Source: Virgibacillus phasianinus
GTDB taxonomy: Bacteria > Bacillota > Bacilli > Bacillales > Amphibacillaceae
Assembly: GCF_002216775.1 (NCBI RefSeq)
Contig: NZ_CP022315.1
Coordinates: 2,976,001 to 3,040,000, forward strand
Length of the DNA: 64,000 nt
Direction: 5' to 3'
Made by a program: the position numbers and the translations under genes. Positions 38,317-47,112 of the stretch are shown here, piece after piece. Positions within the stretch are counted from its first letter, which is position 1. Each line of letters starts with the position of its first letter. A model generated the notes under the pieces. That model was not told the DNA's origin, searched no databases, and saw only the letters and a program-made list of their open reading frames with translations.

Positions 38317-39567
38317 CTATGCTTGGTGACCCCCGATTTTCTTACTTCTTCCGATGGTAATTCCAGCATTGGTATAACTGGTAGCACGGAGTATTGCGGT
38401 TGATCCATATCTATCACGAATGGAGTCCATTACATAGCCGATATCTTTTTTCTTAGGTTTATTTTCAAATAAGTCCAGTTGCGTTTCCGCGTTATCATAA
38501 AGGTTATCAAGAGTCACATATACGTGCCTGATGTCACTGACTCCGTCATAAAATCCGATAAATAATTGCATACAAATATGATAGATTTCCATCGTAATAT
38601 TTGTCGGGAGCGTTATTGATCTTGACCGGCTAAACCCTCCACCTGTTACTTTTGAATACGATATACCAAGATGAATGGTTCTTCCAGCCTTATCAACTGT
38701 TCTCGCCCTGCGGCAAACCTCTTCACAGAGATCAAGAATGCAGGTGGCAACTTCTTCCTTTGAGTAATCACGTAACAGGGAAATTCCATGACCAAACCCT
38801 TTTTGTTCAGATTTTATAAAATTACCTAAAACGGGACTAAGATCAATACCCCAGGCATGCCAGTACAACTGTTCCCCCATAATTCCAAAACGCTTTTTTA
38901 ATTGTTCTAAGGGGAAGTTTGCTAATTGGCCTAGGGTAACGATCCCCATTCTGTTTAAATTATTTTGCATTCGGCGGCCAATTCCCCAAATATCCTGTAC
39001 CGGAAATGGCCATAGCTTTTTTTCCACGTCCTCATATCTGCATTCAGCTATGCCAGTCTTTTTTGCGTGTAAATCCATGCCAACCTTGGCAAGAAATTTA
39101 TTATCTCCTATCCCAATTGAGCAGGTAATTCCCATGTTTTCCAAGATGTCATGTTTGATTAACCTGGCTACTTGCCACCGGTTTCCAAACAGCCTTTGGA
39201 TTCCATTTACGGTTACCCAAACCTCATCAACAGAATATTGATGAATAGCTTCCTTTGGTACGTATTGGTTAATTAACTTTGTGATTTCCATTGAAACAGC
39301 TAGATAATCTGCCATGTGCGCATTTACTATTTGAATATCCGGGTCATTCGGCAGTTCAAAAAAACGACTTACATTACTGATGCCATGCTTTTTCTTTAAT
39401 GCAGGAGAAGCAGCAAGTACAATGCTGCCTGTGCGGTTTACATCACCAACAACAGCCAGTTGAACAACCATCGGATCGAGGCCCAATTTAACAGCCTCCA
39501 CACTTGCATAAAACGACCGCATATCGATACAAAGTACATCATTGCGCGGGTATTTCAAGTAATCCAC
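38317..39567 (-). CDS. polYA: Y-family DNA polymerase (PolYA/YqjW, UvrX-like)
   Basis: 416-residue translesion polymerase of the UvrX/YqjW branch. Palm motifs CIDMRSFYASVEAV and YSVDEVWV, GIGDNKFLAKVGMD, GIGRRMQNNLNRMG (helix-hairpin-helix) and a C-terminal clamp-binding QLDLF. The longest frame runs to 39699, but GTG 39567 follows AAGGAGGGG and gives the conserved N-terminus. A near-perfect LexA box stands 21 bases upstream, so damage induction is likely. No YolD-like partner gene was seen. Confidence 0.92.
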   Translation of the reverse strand: MDYLKYPRNDVLCIDMRSFYASVEAVKLGLDPMVVQLAVVGDVNRTGSIVLAASPALKKKHGISNVSRFFELPNDPDIQIVNAHMADYLAVSMEITKLINQYVPKEAIHQYSVDEVWVTVNGIQRLFGNRWQVARLIKHDILENMGITCSIGIGDNKFLAKVGMDLHAKKTGIAECRYEDVEKKLWPFPVQDIWGIGRRMQNNLNRMGIVTLGQLANFPLEQLKKRFGIMGEQLYWHAWGIDLSPVLGNFIKSEQKGFGHGISLLRDYSKEEVATCILDLCEEVCRRARTVDKAGRTIHLGISYSKVTGGGFSRSRSITLPTNITMEIYHICMQLFIGFYDGVSDIRHVYVTLDNLYDNAETQLDLFENKPKKKDIGYVMDSIRDRYGSTAILRATSYTNAGITIGRSKKIGGHQA

Positions 39568-39588
39568 ATGAATCCCCTCCTTGTAACA

Positions 39589-39602
39589 GGAACGTTTGTT
39601 CT
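39589..39602 (-). promoter_or_regulatory. LexA/DinR SOS box before polYA
   Basis: On the reverse strand AGAACAAACGTTCC matches the Bacillus consensus CGAACRNRYGTTYC at 13 of 14 positions. It lies between the polYA ribosome-binding site and the AT-rich upstream region. Confidence 0.8.
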
Positions 39603-39653
39603 TATTATATGAAGGGAAGAATAAATTATCAATGGAAATTAATTCATAAAGGT

Positions 39654-40360
39654 AAAGAGGCTGGGACAAAACTAAAATATTTGAGTCAAAGACGAACAAT
39701 CAAAGGATAGACGTTTAAAACGTTAATTTTTCAATAGTCGGGTCTAATTCGCAGTTGATATAAATAGCGACATAAGCGCTTGGTTGTTTTCCGCTGTGGA
39801 CCGTTGCACACCTTAGGGCACGGCTTAGGCCTCCTCGAGCTTACGCTGAGGCCACTGAAAAAGGTATAGATAGTGCACAAGCATGTGGATCTATCATCGC
39901 ATCTTTGAATGTACTGCGCTTTTCGCGGGCGAGTGACGAGACTCCTTGCCCCGGCAAGGGGTAGCCGACGTTGCCCGCAAAGGGCGGTTTTAGTCGGGCT
40001 TCATTAACTGCCGTCCTGCGGGGTCTCGTCGATCTCTCACTTCCCGCAGGAGTCTCCGCATATTCAAGATGCTAAGTTAAGGTGAATAGCTAAGTTTTTC
40101 AAATCCACCACTTTTTCAGTGCCTTCGAGCGTAAGCTCGAGGAGGCTCATCAGCTGTCCACGGAAAGCGCAGTGTTTTTCCGCAGCGACCGCCGGGATGC
40201 CAAACATGATTTTTAGTTACGTTGCAGTTTATGGACAATTCGCAGTACAGTTACAAAAACAGCCAATAAAATATCCGAACTAATCCAAATTCTAATTAAA
40301 GAATTTGGAATCATAGTTCGGATTTCTCTATGACTGAATCACTTTTGTCTCAGCCTCTTT
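39654..40360. repeat. Non-coding fold-back (MITE-like) element
   Basis: 707 bases bounded by near-perfect 18-base inverted ends: AAAGAGGCTGGGACAAAA at 39654-39671 and TTTTGTCTCAGCCTCTTT at 40343-40360. Nested inverted pairs include 39830-39863 with 40111-40145 and GACGAGACTCC (39936-39946) with GGGGTCTCGTC (40020-40030). The GC-rich core is unlike the flanks. No transposase or long plausible ORF is present. Target-site duplication was not evident. Confidence 0.7.
40271..40325 (-). terminator. Long hairpin, possible terminator of yqkF
   Basis: TCCGAACTAATCCAAATTCT and its near-complement AGAATTTGGAATCATAGTTCGGA pair around a short loop. On the reverse strand a TATTTTATT tail follows. It lies inside the fold-back element. 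Confidence 0.45.
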
Positions 40361-41278
40361 CTAACGGTGTTTATCGTATTTAATTGGTTTTGTAATTGCC
40401 TGAAGAGCCGGGTACAATTCATCTGGCATCGTTTTCGCATTATTAGAGGCTGCGTTGTGTTTAACTTGCTCAACAGAGCTAGCCCCGAACACGGCACTCT
40501 TAACAGCAGGATGATGCAAAATATATTGAAAGGCAGCATTGCTGATTAGCGAATCGTTCACAGTAGCAGATAATTCCTGATAAATAGTTACTAATTCTTG
40601 ATGGGAATAATCGAGAAATCCATTCTGGGCTTTCTTTTCTATCTGCTGATTTCCGTTTTCAGTAAGCATGCCTTTAGCAAGGGGACCGCGGGCTAAGACA
40701 CTTATCTGATGTCGTTCCAATAAATCCAGTACCTCTTCTTCAGGACGACGGTCAAGCAGATTGTATTGCATCATGACACCATCGATTGATGAGCGTTTCA
40801 CATATTCACGTATTACATTTGGTCTGATTGAAGAAATGCCATACGCCCGAATAACACCCTCCTGTTTCAACTCATCAAAAGCCGAGATTGTTTCATCAAT
40901 CGGATCGTCAATTGTCCCGCCATGAAGCATGTAAAAATCAAGATAATCAGTTTGCAGCCTGCGTAAACTATCTTTTAATCCATTTTTAATATGTGACTTT
41001 GATGGATCCCAGTACCAGTCTTTTTTGGCGCGGTCAAAATGATTGCCCACTTTTGAGGTTAGAACAATATCCTTACGCCTATTTTTAATAGCTTCACCAA
41101 CAATTTCCTCATTTTTTCCAAAATCATATAAATCCGCTGTATCAAGGTGATTAACCCCTGCATCTAATGCCGCGTCAATAATTTCTTTTGCCTTGGCAGA
41201 GTCCGTCCCAAGCGACATACAACCAAGCGTTAATTCTGATACGTATAAATCTGACTTTCCTAAACGGTTTGTGTTCAT
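40361..41278 (-). CDS. yqkF: Aldo/keto reductase (YqkF)
   Basis: 305-residue NADPH-dependent reductase with TIM-barrel fold. The catalytic tetrad is seen as DTADLYDFG (Asp and Tyr), VLTSKVG (Lys) and FYMLHGG (His). Conserved GISSIRPN and LARGPLAKGML follow. Substrate unknown. Divergent from nudF, as B. subtilis yqkF lies next to yqkG. Its stop abuts the right end of the fold-back element. Confidence 0.87.
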   Translation of the reverse strand: MNTNRLGKSDLYVSELTLGCMSLGTDSAKAKEIIDAALDAGVNHLDTADLYDFGKNEEIVGEAIKNRRKDIVLTSKVGNHFDRAKKDWYWDPSKSHIKNGLKDSLRRLQTDYLDFYMLHGGTIDDPIDETISAFDELKQEGVIRAYGISSIRPNVIREYVKRSSIDGVMMQYNLLDRRPEEEVLDLLERHQISVLARGPLAKGMLTENGNQQIEKKAQNGFLDYSHQELVTIYQELSATVNDSLISNAAFQYILHHPAVKSAVFGASSVEQVKHNAASNNAKTMPDELYPALQAITKPIKYDKHR

Positions 41279-41414
41279 TTATTTAACCTCCATTCTTGCC
41301 TCTATAGTAATAGTGTAAAAACTAGCAGGCAGAATTACAATTATTTCAGGCGCAATCCATATAATTAAACTATGTTAGAATGGGGAGTGAGTATGGCCTA
41401 AGGAGGTAAAGAAC

Positions 41415-41960
41415 TTGAAGAAGTTTGAAGAGAAAACAATCCAAACGGAACAAATATATAATGGGAAAGTCATCCATTTGCAGGTTGATGAAGTAACATT
41501 GCCAAATGGAAAGACGTCCAAGCGTGAAATTATCAAACATCAGGGGGCGGTTGCGGTTATTCCGATAACCCAGGATAATAAAATCGTTTTTGTTGAACAA
41601 TATAGAAAGCCATTGGAAAAATCCATTGTTGAAATTCCTGCCGGTAAATTGGAACCTGGCGAAATCCCTGAAGTGACAGCAATCAGGGAACTAGAAGAAG
41701 AAACAGGGTATACAACAAATGAATTAAAATTTGTCACTTCATTTTATACCTCACCTGGATTTGCCGATGAAATCATGCACATATATATGAGTGATAAACT
41801 AAAACCTATGGAAAAAAAGGCAGCTTTAGATGATGATGAATTTATCGAAATACTTGAATTAACACTTGATGAAGCCGAAAAGTACATGAAAGAAAATCGT
41901 ATACATGATGCAAAAACAAATTATGCAATACTGTATCTAAAAACATTGGAGATGATGTAA
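41415..41960 (+). CDS. nudF: ADP-ribose pyrophosphatase (Nudix)
   Basis: 181-residue Nudix hydrolase that splits ADP-ribose to AMP and ribose-5-phosphate. The Nudix box is complete: GKLEPGEIPEVTAIRELEEE followed by TGY. N-terminal swapped strands and the C-terminal ALDDDEFIE match the YqkG subgroup. TTG 41415 follows AGGAGG at 41401-41406 with eight bases spacing. Three bases before the EndoQ-like gene, implying one transcript. Confidence 0.92.
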   Translation: MKKFEEKTIQTEQIYNGKVIHLQVDEVTLPNGKTSKREIIKHQGAVAVIPITQDNKIVFVEQYRKPLEKSIVEIPAGKLEPGEIPEVTAIRELEEETGYTTNELKFVTSFYTSPGFADEIMHIYMSDKLKPMEKKAALDDDEFIEILELTLDEAEKYMKENRIHDAKTNYAILYLKTLEMM

Positions 41961-41963
41961 CAC

Positions 41964-43133
41964 ATGCTACAGTCGTTCTTTGCTGATCTGCATATTCACA
42001 TCGGCCGGGATATGTATAATAAACCAGTAAAAATAACAGGGGCAAAAAGCCTAACACTTACCAATATTTTACTAGAATCAAGCAGAAATAAGGGGATCCA
42101 CTTGGTAGGTATAATTGATAGCCACGCACCACATGTCCAGCAGGAATTAAAACAATTATTGGCAAATCAACAAGCTAAGCAGCTGAAGGATGGCGGCATC
42201 CGTTTTGAAGATGTGACATTAATTCTTGGCTCGGAGATAGAAGTTTACGATGAGAACTGTAAGGGGCCTTTACACGTTTTATGCTATTTGCCGTCACTAG
42301 CAAAAATGGAAGAGTTTACGGAATGGTTGGCAACTAAGATGACAAATATTAACCTGAGCTCCCAGCGTTATTATGGAACCGCAAAGGCATTACAATACAA
42401 AGTGAAGGAACTTAATGGTTTGTTTATTCCAGCCCATGTCTTTACCCCGTTTAAAAGCACGTATGGAAAAGGTGTAAAACAGTCACTGAATGAGGTATTT
42501 GATCCAGATTTAATTGATGCAATCGAATTAGGTCTCAGTTCAGATACAGAAATGGCCGATCAAATAGCGGAACTTCATTCCTACACTTTTGTTTCCAACT
42601 CGGATGCCCATTCGCTGGGAAAAATTGCGCGTGAATATCAGGAAATACTGATGGAAGAACCATCATTTAAGGAACTTAACTGGGCATTACATCAAATAAG
42701 GGGCAGACGGATCACCAGCAATTTTGGTATGAATCCAAAGCTTGGTAAATACCATACAACAGTTTGCAGAAACTGTTTAGAGCCGTTAACAATCAAAGAC
42801 CAGGTCTGTCCGGCGTGTGGATCAACTAAAATTGTTAAAGGTGTTTCCGACCGGATCAAAGAGCTCGCAAGCACAACCGGGAGTGGTATGAATCGCCCCC
42901 CATACAAGTATCAGGTTCCACTTGAATATTTACCATCACTTGGCCCGAAAACATACAAGAAACTGCTTGAAAAGTTTGGAACGGAAATGAATATTATTCA
43001 TCATGTACCTCTAACTAGATTAACAGAGGTGGTGCCAGAAAAGTTGGCAGAAGCTATCATTCAAATGCGAAACGGAGAATTAATGATTAAGGCTGGTGGT
43101 GGAGGGAAGTATGGAAGTATTAGCCATTCATGA
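41964..43133 (+). CDS. EndoQ-type nuclease (PHP-domain, TIGR00375 family)
   Basis: 389 residues. An N-terminal PHP metal-hydrolase domain (ADLHIHIGRDMYN, GIIDSH, GSEIEVYD, SNSDAHSLG) is followed by a four-cysteine zinc element (CRNC...CPAC at about 270-290) and a helical tail. This layout matches endonuclease Q, which nicks DNA 5' of deaminated bases and abasic sites in archaea and some Bacillus. Activity is inferred from family. It follows nudF by three bases, pairing nucleotide sanitation with repair of damaged bases. Confidence 0.82.
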   Translation: MLQSFFADLHIHIGRDMYNKPVKITGAKSLTLTNILLESSRNKGIHLVGIIDSHAPHVQQELKQLLANQQAKQLKDGGIRFEDVTLILGSEIEVYDENCKGPLHVLCYLPSLAKMEEFTEWLATKMTNINLSSQRYYGTAKALQYKVKELNGLFIPAHVFTPFKSTYGKGVKQSLNEVFDPDLIDAIELGLSSDTEMADQIAELHSYTFVSNSDAHSLGKIAREYQEILMEEPSFKELNWALHQIRGRRITSNFGMNPKLGKYHTTVCRNCLEPLTIKDQVCPACGSTKIVKGVSDRIKELASTTGSGMNRPPYKYQVPLEYLPSLGPKTYKKLLEKFGTEMNIIHHVPLTRLTEVVPEKLAEAIIQMRNGELMIKAGGGGKYGSISHS

Positions 43134-43235
43134 TTATAAAATATTACTATAATAATTAAGTAGATTATGGTATTTTTATTCGGAATTCCTCATAGTTTTT
43201 AAATATAAGATAGTTTGTGTGAATGGGGGGCTCCG

Positions 43236-43880
43236 ATGTTTCAAAATAAAATGCTAATTGTCGATCATTTAAAAAAGTACGCAACCATCTACTTATTTAT
43301 GCTAGTTCTGTTTTTAACAGGAGTTATTTTTGGGGCAGTTATTGTAAACAGCATGGACTTTGTACAAAAGCAGGATTTATTCTTTTACTTGGAACGTTTT
43401 TTTGAAAAGATTGCCGGCAGTCAGGAAATTGATAACGGAGAGATACTGAAAGACAGCTTTTTTTATCATGCAAAATATTTACTTTTGTTATTTATTCTTG
43501 GCTTGTCGGTTATAGGGTTGCCAATCGTATGGGTATTGTTATTTTTAAAAGGGCTTGTTGTTGGGTTTTCGGTAGGTTTTATTGTCAATCAACTTGGTTT
43601 AATAAAGGGATTGTCCCTTGCATCATTATCGATTGCTCCGCAAAATCTGGTAGTTATCCCTATCTACCTGATAGCTGGCAGTTTATCCATGATCTTTTCT
43701 TTAACGTTACTGAATAAGTTATTTTCAAGACGCTTGTCACAGCCAATATTACAGCCATTAAGTCGTTATGCTATTGTTTTTACATTATTATTAACTGGTG
43801 CACTGCTCGCCGCATTAATGGAATCATATGTTTCGAATGAAGCAATGGAATCCTTAATCAGAACATTTTATAAACAATAA
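43236..43880 (+). CDS. spoIIM: Stage II sporulation protein M
   Basis: 214-residue membrane protein of the DMP peptidoglycan-remodelling complex (SpoIID-SpoIIM-SpoIIP) that drives engulfment. About five hydrophobic segments are visible (20-43, 75-92, 95-120, 135-160, 177-200). ATG 43236 fits GGGGGG and gives the same length as the B. subtilis protein; an upstream TTG frame opening at 43215 is rejected. A loose sigma-E-like pair, GTATTTT (43170-43176) and CATAGTTT (43191-43198) 14 bases apart, lies upstream. Confidence 0.92.
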   Translation: MFQNKMLIVDHLKKYATIYLFMLVLFLTGVIFGAVIVNSMDFVQKQDLFFYLERFFEKIAGSQEIDNGEILKDSFFYHAKYLLLLFILGLSVIGLPIVWVLLFLKGLVVGFSVGFIVNQLGLIKGLSLASLSIAPQNLVVIPIYLIAGSLSMIFSLTLLNKLFSRRLSQPILQPLSRYAIVFTLLLTGALLAALMESYVSNEAMESLIRTFYKQ

Positions 43881-43914
43881 TAACTATTATATAATAATAA
43901 GTGGAACCAGTTAT

Positions 43915-43929
43915 TTATAATTATTATAC
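43915..43929 (+). promoter_or_regulatory. PerR box before fur
   Basis: TTATAATTATTATAC matches the Per box TTATAATNATTATAA at 14 of 15 positions and ends just ahead of the -35 element. B. subtilis fur is a PerR target. Confidence 0.75.
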
Positions 43930-43930
43930 T

Positions 43931-43959
43931 TTGACACTCGTTTCAACTGTGCATATAAT
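43931..43959 (+). promoter_or_regulatory. Consensus sigma-A promoter of fur
   Basis: TTGACA (43931-43936), 17-base spacer, TATAAT (43954-43959): both hexamers are perfect. The 15-base TATAATAATAAGTGG beginning at the -10 also occurs at 43890-43904. Confidence 0.85.
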
Positions 43960-43991
43960 AATAAGTGGGAATAGTGAGGAGGAGACTTGCC

Positions 43992-44450
43992 ATGGAACAC
44001 CGGATTGATCGAATTAAAAAGCTACTCCATGCACAAAGCTATAAGCTGACTCCACAACGTGAGGCAACAGTGAGAGTACTATTGGAACGGGAAGAGGATC
44101 ATCTAAGCGCGGAGGAAATATACTTATTAGTCAAAGATAAGGCACCAGAAATTGGTCTCGCGACTGTTTACCGTACCTTAGAGTTATTGTCGGAATTAAA
44201 AATAGTCGATAAAATTAATTTTGGCGATGGTGTTTCCAGGTACGATCTTCGGAAAGAAGGGGCGGAACATTTCCATCATCATTTGGTCTGTATTGAATGT
44301 GGATCAGTAGAAGAAATTGTTGATGATCTGTTGGGAGATGTCGAAAAGATAGTAGAGAATGACTGGGGTTTTCAAGTAAAGGACCACCGCTTGACATTTC
44401 ATGGCATTTGTAAACAGTGCCAGAAAGTAGCTGTCGAATCATCATCATAA
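43992..44450 (+). CDS. fur: Ferric uptake regulator Fur
   Basis: 152-residue iron-responsive repressor, very close to B. subtilis Fur. N-terminal winged helix with IGLATVYRTLELL, metal-site HFHHHLVCIECG and the second structural cysteine pair CKQC near the C-terminus. ATG 43992 follows GAGGAGGAGA; the frame's earlier opening at 43965 is rejected. Driven by a perfect sigma-A promoter with a PerR box, linking iron homeostasis to peroxide sensing. A hairpin terminator follows. Confidence 0.95.
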   Translation: MEHRIDRIKKLLHAQSYKLTPQREATVRVLLEREEDHLSAEEIYLLVKDKAPEIGLATVYRTLELLSELKIVDKINFGDGVSRYDLRKEGAEHFHHHLVCIECGSVEEIVDDLLGDVEKIVENDWGFQVKDHRLTFHGICKQCQKVAVESSS

Positions 44451-44461
44451 CACATACTAAA

Positions 44462-44502
44462 AGCGCCTTTTTCCGTAAGTAAACGAAAAAGGCTTTTTTT
44501 GT
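44462..44502 (+). terminator. Terminator after fur
   Basis: GCCTTTTTCCG pairs with CGAAAAAGGC around an eight-base loop, followed by a T run. Confidence 0.85.
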
Positions 44503-44727
44503 ACTTTTTATGTATAAAAAATCTAATGTCCGGAATAAAGTTAACCAATCATTAATATTTTTTAATGAAAGCCATTTTTTTCGAATTTTTGTTTTACAAA
44601 TGACAGAAAATAGGTTATTTTGATGAGGAAGAAATTAATTATTTCTAGATTTATAGTTTTATGTATATTGTTCCTGTTTTTTGGCATATCTTTTAATAGT
44701 GGATACTATAAAAAGGAGATATGCTGG

Positions 44728-44934
44728 ATGAAACGGATGTTATGGGACACGCTAAAGGTTTTCGTAATATTTACTGTGTGCACGTTTTTATTTTATTTCG
44801 GATTGCGGATTATGCATGCTGAGTACAAGGAATATCATCGGTATGATCCACCAGAAGGGCCTGCTGTAAAAGTTTTTGATACAGAAGAAGATTTGATAGA
44901 CCGATTTAATTTATTTTTTCGATTAGGAGAATAA
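44728..44934 (+). CDS. yqzK: DUF4227 (YqzK) small membrane protein
   Basis: 68 residues with one transmembrane helix (about 8-27) and a polar tail containing [15 protein letters not shown]. It matches the DUF4227/YqzK family, of unknown function, which sits between fur and xerD in B. subtilis. ATG 44728 follows AAAAGGAG. The frame extends upstream to 44620 with a second hydrophobic stretch, but no ribosome-binding site supports that longer form. Five bases before xerD. Confidence 0.8.
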   Translation: MKRMLWDTLKVFVIFTVCTFLFYFGLRIMHAEYKEYHRYDPPEGPAVKVFDTEEDLIDRFNLFFRLGE

Positions 44935-44939
44935 TAGGT

Positions 44940-45830
44940 ATGCTAAACCATGCGATTGATGACTTTTCCCATTATTTACAGGTAGAACGAGGACTTTCTG
45001 CTAACACAATTAATTCCTATCGAAGGGATCTGGAGCGGTATGTTCAATATCTAGAACGTGTACTTCATAAAACGGATTGGGGCATTGTTTCCCGCAGTGA
45101 TTTAATAGGTTTTTTGCATTTATTGAAGGATGAACATAAATCGCAGGCAACAATTGCACGTTCTCTTTCATCACTTCGCTTGCTTCATCAATTTTTATTA
45201 CGGGAACAATTTGTTGAACACGATCCAAGTATACATATTGAAACACCAAAAAAAGAGAAAAAACTGCCATCCGTGTTATCGTCCAAAGACGTGGAAAATT
45301 TACTTTCTGTAAGTGGACGAACCCCTCTCGCCATTCGCAATAAAGCTATGTTAGAATTACTTTATGCAACAGGATTACGTGTTTCCGAGCTAATTACGTT
45401 AAAAGTAAGCGATCTCCATCTAACTATGGGATTTGTACGGTGTCTGGGGAAAGGGTCAAAAGAACGGATTGTCCCACTCGGTGATGTTGCAAAAAGTGCA
45501 ATAGAAGATTATTTAGATCATTCACGGGGTATCATCCTTAAAAAGAATAAAGAAGTAATTCTTTTTCTCAATCAGCATGGAAGGCCGTTATCCAGGCAAG
45601 GATTTTGGAAAATCCTTAAATCGATAGCAAAGGAAAAGCAAATTGAAACAAATATAACTCCACACACATTAAGGCATTCGTTTGCCACGCACTTACTTGA
45701 AAATGGTGCTGACTTAAGGGCTGTGCAGGAGATGCTTGGACATGCGGACATATCGACAACACAAATTTACACACATGTATCGAAATCCAGACTAAAAGAT
45801 GTTTATAAGGCGTTTCATCCAAGGGCGTAA
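44940..45830 (+). CDS. xerD: Site-specific tyrosine recombinase XerD
   Basis: 296-residue recombinase that resolves chromosome dimers at dif with XerC/CodV. N-terminal SAM-like core-binding domain (about 5-85), then the catalytic domain with Arg in [19 protein letters not shown], the second His in [13 protein letters not shown] and the nucleophilic Tyr in that last motif. Length and place match B. subtilis ripX/xerD. Followed by the nucleoside-salvage genes. Confidence 0.94.
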   Translation: MLNHAIDDFSHYLQVERGLSANTINSYRRDLERYVQYLERVLHKTDWGIVSRSDLIGFLHLLKDEHKSQATIARSLSSLRLLHQFLLREQFVEHDPSIHIETPKKEKKLPSVLSSKDVENLLSVSGRTPLAIRNKAMLELLYATGLRVSELITLKVSDLHLTMGFVRCLGKGSKERIVPLGDVAKSAIEDYLDHSRGIILKKNKEVILFLNQHGRPLSRQGFWKILKSIAKEKQIETNITPHTLRHSFATHLLENGADLRAVQEMLGHADISTTQIYTHVSKSRLKDVYKAFHPRA

Positions 45831-45837
45831 TCTTTTA

Positions 45838-45855
45838 ATGTCAGTTGTCTGACAT
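45838..45855. promoter_or_regulatory. Inverted repeat before deoB
   Basis: ATGTCAG and CTGACAT flank TTGT in the 93-base xerD-deoB gap. No T run follows, so an operator is more likely than a terminator. The binding protein is unknown. A TATAAT lies at 45901-45906 but has no good -35. Confidence 0.3.
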
Positions 45856-45923
45856 CCTACAACTTACAGTTGATGACATATATTACTTGAAGTATGGGAA
45901 TATAATTATGGGAGGTTTGAAAC

Positions 45924-47102
45924 ATGGAAAATTTTAAACGCGTTTTTTTAATCGTGATGGATTCAGTTGGTATTGGTGAAGCACCGGATGCGGAAAGATT
46001 TAATGATACAGGTGCGGACACTTTAGGTCACATTGCCGAGCGGATGGATGGCCTTCACATGCCAAACATGGAGAAATTGGGTCTAAGTAATATCCGGCAA
46101 ATTAAAGGGATTGATAGGCAGGAGAACCCTGGGGCACATTATACAAAAATGCAGGAAGCATCAAATGGAAAGGATACAATGACTGGCCACTGGGAGATTA
46201 TGGGTCTTCGAATCGAACAGCCTTTTCAGACTTTTCCGGACGGTTTTCCAGCCGAATTAATCCAAGAATTAGAGACGAAATCAGGCCGGAAAATTATTGG
46301 CAACAAGCCCGCTTCAGGCACTGAGATATTAGAGGAATTAGGGAAGGAACACATGGATACAGGAGCACTGATTGTATATACATCAGCAGACTCGGTGTTA
46401 CAAATAGCTGCCCATGAGGAAATTATTCCACTTGAAGAACAATACCGTATTTGTGAAATTGCACGTGAATTGACACTGGATGAGAAATATATGGTGGGAC
46501 GTGTCATTGCTCGGCCATTTGTCGGCATTCCAGGTGCATTTGAACGCACTTCAAATCGTCATGATTATGCCTTAAAACCATTTGGCCATACAGTTATGAA
46601 TGAGCTGAAGGATACAAATCATGATGTAATAGCGTTGGGTAAAATTTCAGATATATACGATGGTGAAGGTGTGACAGAAGCCATTCGAACTGCTGATAAT
46701 GAAGATGGTATGACAAAACTAGCAGAGTCAATGAATAAAGACTTTCATGGTATCAGTTTTTTAAATCTAGTTGATTTCGATGCGAAATATGGGCATCGTC
46801 GTGATCCAAAAGGATACGGAAAGGCTCTCGAAGCATACGACGCAAGACTCCCAGAAGTACTCGCCAAATTAAATGACGATGATTTATTGTTAATCACCGC
46901 AGACCATGGTAATGATCCTGTCCATTCTGGAACAGATCACACCCGGGAATATGTTCCACTGCTTGCCTATCACAAAAATATTGAATATGGAAAACACATA
47001 GCAGAAAGAGATACATTCGCTGATATCGGTGCGACCATTGCTGAAAATTTTAAAATTACGATGCCGGAGCACGGAACAAGTTTTTTGAAGGAAATTCGTT
47101 AG
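45924..47102 (+). CDS. deoB: Phosphopentomutase
   Basis: 392-residue alkaline-phosphatase-superfamily enzyme interconverting (deoxy)ribose-1-phosphate and -5-phosphate. N-terminal metal motif [24 protein letters not shown] and the phospho-Thr region, and C-terminal ITADHGNDP and [10 protein letters not shown] metal ligands. GGGAGG precedes ATG 45924. First gene of deoB-pupG-pdp (drm-pupG-pdp in B. subtilis). Confidence 0.95.
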   Translation: MENFKRVFLIVMDSVGIGEAPDAERFNDTGADTLGHIAERMDGLHMPNMEKLGLSNIRQIKGIDRQENPGAHYTKMQEASNGKDTMTGHWEIMGLRIEQPFQTFPDGFPAELIQELETKSGRKIIGNKPASGTEILEELGKEHMDTGALIVYTSADSVLQIAAHEEIIPLEEQYRICEIARELTLDEKYMVGRVIARPFVGIPGAFERTSNRHDYALKPFGHTVMNELKDTNHDVIALGKISDIYDGEGVTEAIRTADNEDGMTKLAESMNKDFHGISFLNLVDFDAKYGHRRDPKGYGKALEAYDARLPEVLAKLNDDDLLLITADHGNDPVHSGTDHTREYVPLLAYHKNIEYGKHIAERDTFADIGATIAENFKITMPEHGTSFLKEIR

Positions 47103-47112
47103 GGGGATTCTT

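Noticed and set aside
39654-40360. Intact insertion sequence
   Set aside because: Inverted ends are present but there is no transposase frame or evident target duplication, so it is listed as a non-coding fold-back repeat.
44620-44727. Longer N-terminus for YqzK
   Set aside because: The extra 36 codons are hydrophobic but have no ribosome-binding site, whereas ATG 44728 has a strong one and gives the family length.
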